Shown here in pieces: positions 63,721 through 64,000 of a stretch of 64,000 bases of DNA. Each line of letters opens with the position of its first letter. Position 1 is the first letter of the stretch. Position numbers and translations under genes: made by a program. Location of the stretch: contig CAWEAD010000008.1 of the NCBI GenBank assembly GCA_963807225.1, positions 434,001 to 498,000 of the forward strand. Direction: 5' to 3'. Origin of the DNA: JAGVGT01 sp963807225 (GTDB taxonomy: Bacteria > Desulfobacterota > Desulfobulbia > Desulfobulbales > JAGXFP01). The notes under the pieces are model-generated. The model made no database searches. It was given only the letters and a program-made list of their open reading frames with translations, and was not told the DNA's origin.

Positions 63721-64000
63721 TTAAGGCTGGGTCGCTTCTTTCCCGACCCGTTCCTTACGCCGGCTTTTGGCCAGTGCCCGCATGTCGCGGATCTGGTCGG
63801 ACTCGTCCATGATCTCACGGCCCATGATCTCCTCGATCACGTCTTCCAGGCTGATTACACCGGTGAAGCTGCCATACTCGTCCACCACCACGAAGAGATG
63901 CTGGCGTTTCTCAAAAAATTCAACCAACACCCGGCTTAAGGGGGCTGTTTCCGGGACGAAGTGGACCGGACTGGCCAGGCTTTCCAGGCTGGCGGTGTTC
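63721..64000 (-). CDS. CorC/CNNM-type CBS-domain transporter, N-terminus beyond window
   Basis: The minus frame enters at the window edge and ends at 63721. The visible 92 residues are the tail of the second CBS domain, with VPETAPLSRVLVEFFEKRQHLFVVVDEYGSFTGVISLEDVIEEIMGREI split over the fragment, ending in a basic tail rather than a CorC_HlyC domain. This is typical of membrane CNNM/HlyC-like proteins of the short type. Magnesium or cobalt efflux is the usual role. The start lies upstream of position 64000. Confidence 0.85.
   Translation of the reverse strand, partial: NTASLESLASPVHFVPETAPLSRVLVEFFEKRQHLFVVVDEYGSFTGVISLEDVIEEIMGREIMDESDQIRDMRALAKSRRKERVGKEATQP

Noticed and set aside
1..64000. 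CRISPR arrays or insertion sequences
   Set aside because: No regularly spaced repeats and no transposase-like frames were seen on either strand.

Overview
The window reads as about 64 kb of chromosome from a GC-rich Gram-negative bacterium of the former Deltaproteobacteria, most likely Desulfuromonadales-like or a related Desulfobacterota lineage. The reasons are the rpsF-rpsR-YybS order, the rho-rpmE-prfA-prmC-murA run, a manganese-type pyrophosphatase, an 11-heme secreted cytochrome, a CooC-type ATPase and two apparent selenocysteine genes. No rRNA, CRISPR array, integrase, transposase or prophage block was seen. One tRNA gene, tRNA-Thr(CGU), is present.

Layout. 1-8 kb: ribosomal proteins S6 and S18, MazG, an AP2-like DNA-binding protein, a phosphoglycolate-phosphatase-like HAD protein, pyrophosphatase PpaC, and a RarA/UshA-like pair. 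7.5-12.2 kb: a minus-strand envelope and signalling block (M48-TPR protease, double FHA protein, PP2C phosphatase, M23 peptidase, bactofilin). 12.4-19.1 kb: RecN, a PP-loop thiolation-like enzyme, a GGDEF/EAL protein, tRNA-Thr, an ACT protein, a 3D-domain lipoprotein and a DUF493 protein. 19.3-25.7 kb: copper handling (broken CopZ, intact CopA), then a minus-strand operon of a multiheme cytochrome and two exported rhodaneses. 26-30 kb: small single genes. 30.5-36 kb: accessory block with a broken MalT/BTAD-type regulator, small lipoproteins and a frameshifted YadA-head-like surface protein. 36-40 kb: VOC, DUF6504, a primase-helicase and an FKBP isomerase. 40.5-46 kb: conserved rho-to-murA housekeeping run. 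46-56 kb: DUF166 protein, iron alcohol dehydrogenase, hybrid histidine kinase, CooC-like ATPase, NamZ/DUF1343, frameshifted Fur-FeoA fusion, isopropylmalate-type dehydrogenase, AAA+ ATPase. 56-64 kb: RF3, YkgJ-type protein, an MgtE/HtrA/polyferredoxin operon, an NrfJ-like exported protein and a truncated CorC-type protein.

The strongest unusual signal is selenocysteine. Two genes are interrupted by a single in-frame TGA, each followed at bacterial-SECIS distance by a hairpin with G in the first two loop positions. One is an UshA-like protein (TGA at 5787-5789, motif CGU-xxx-PLGGL). The other is an 11-heme cytochrome c (TGA at 25481-25483) heading an operon with two secreted rhodaneses, one of which has lost its catalytic cysteine. 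Ordinary start and stop rules would split or truncate both genes.

A second theme is single-base frameshifts in otherwise recognisable genes: CopZ, the MalT/BTAD regulator (several), the YadA-head protein and the Fur-FeoA fusion. These could be true decay, recoding or sequence error, and the sequence alone cannot decide.
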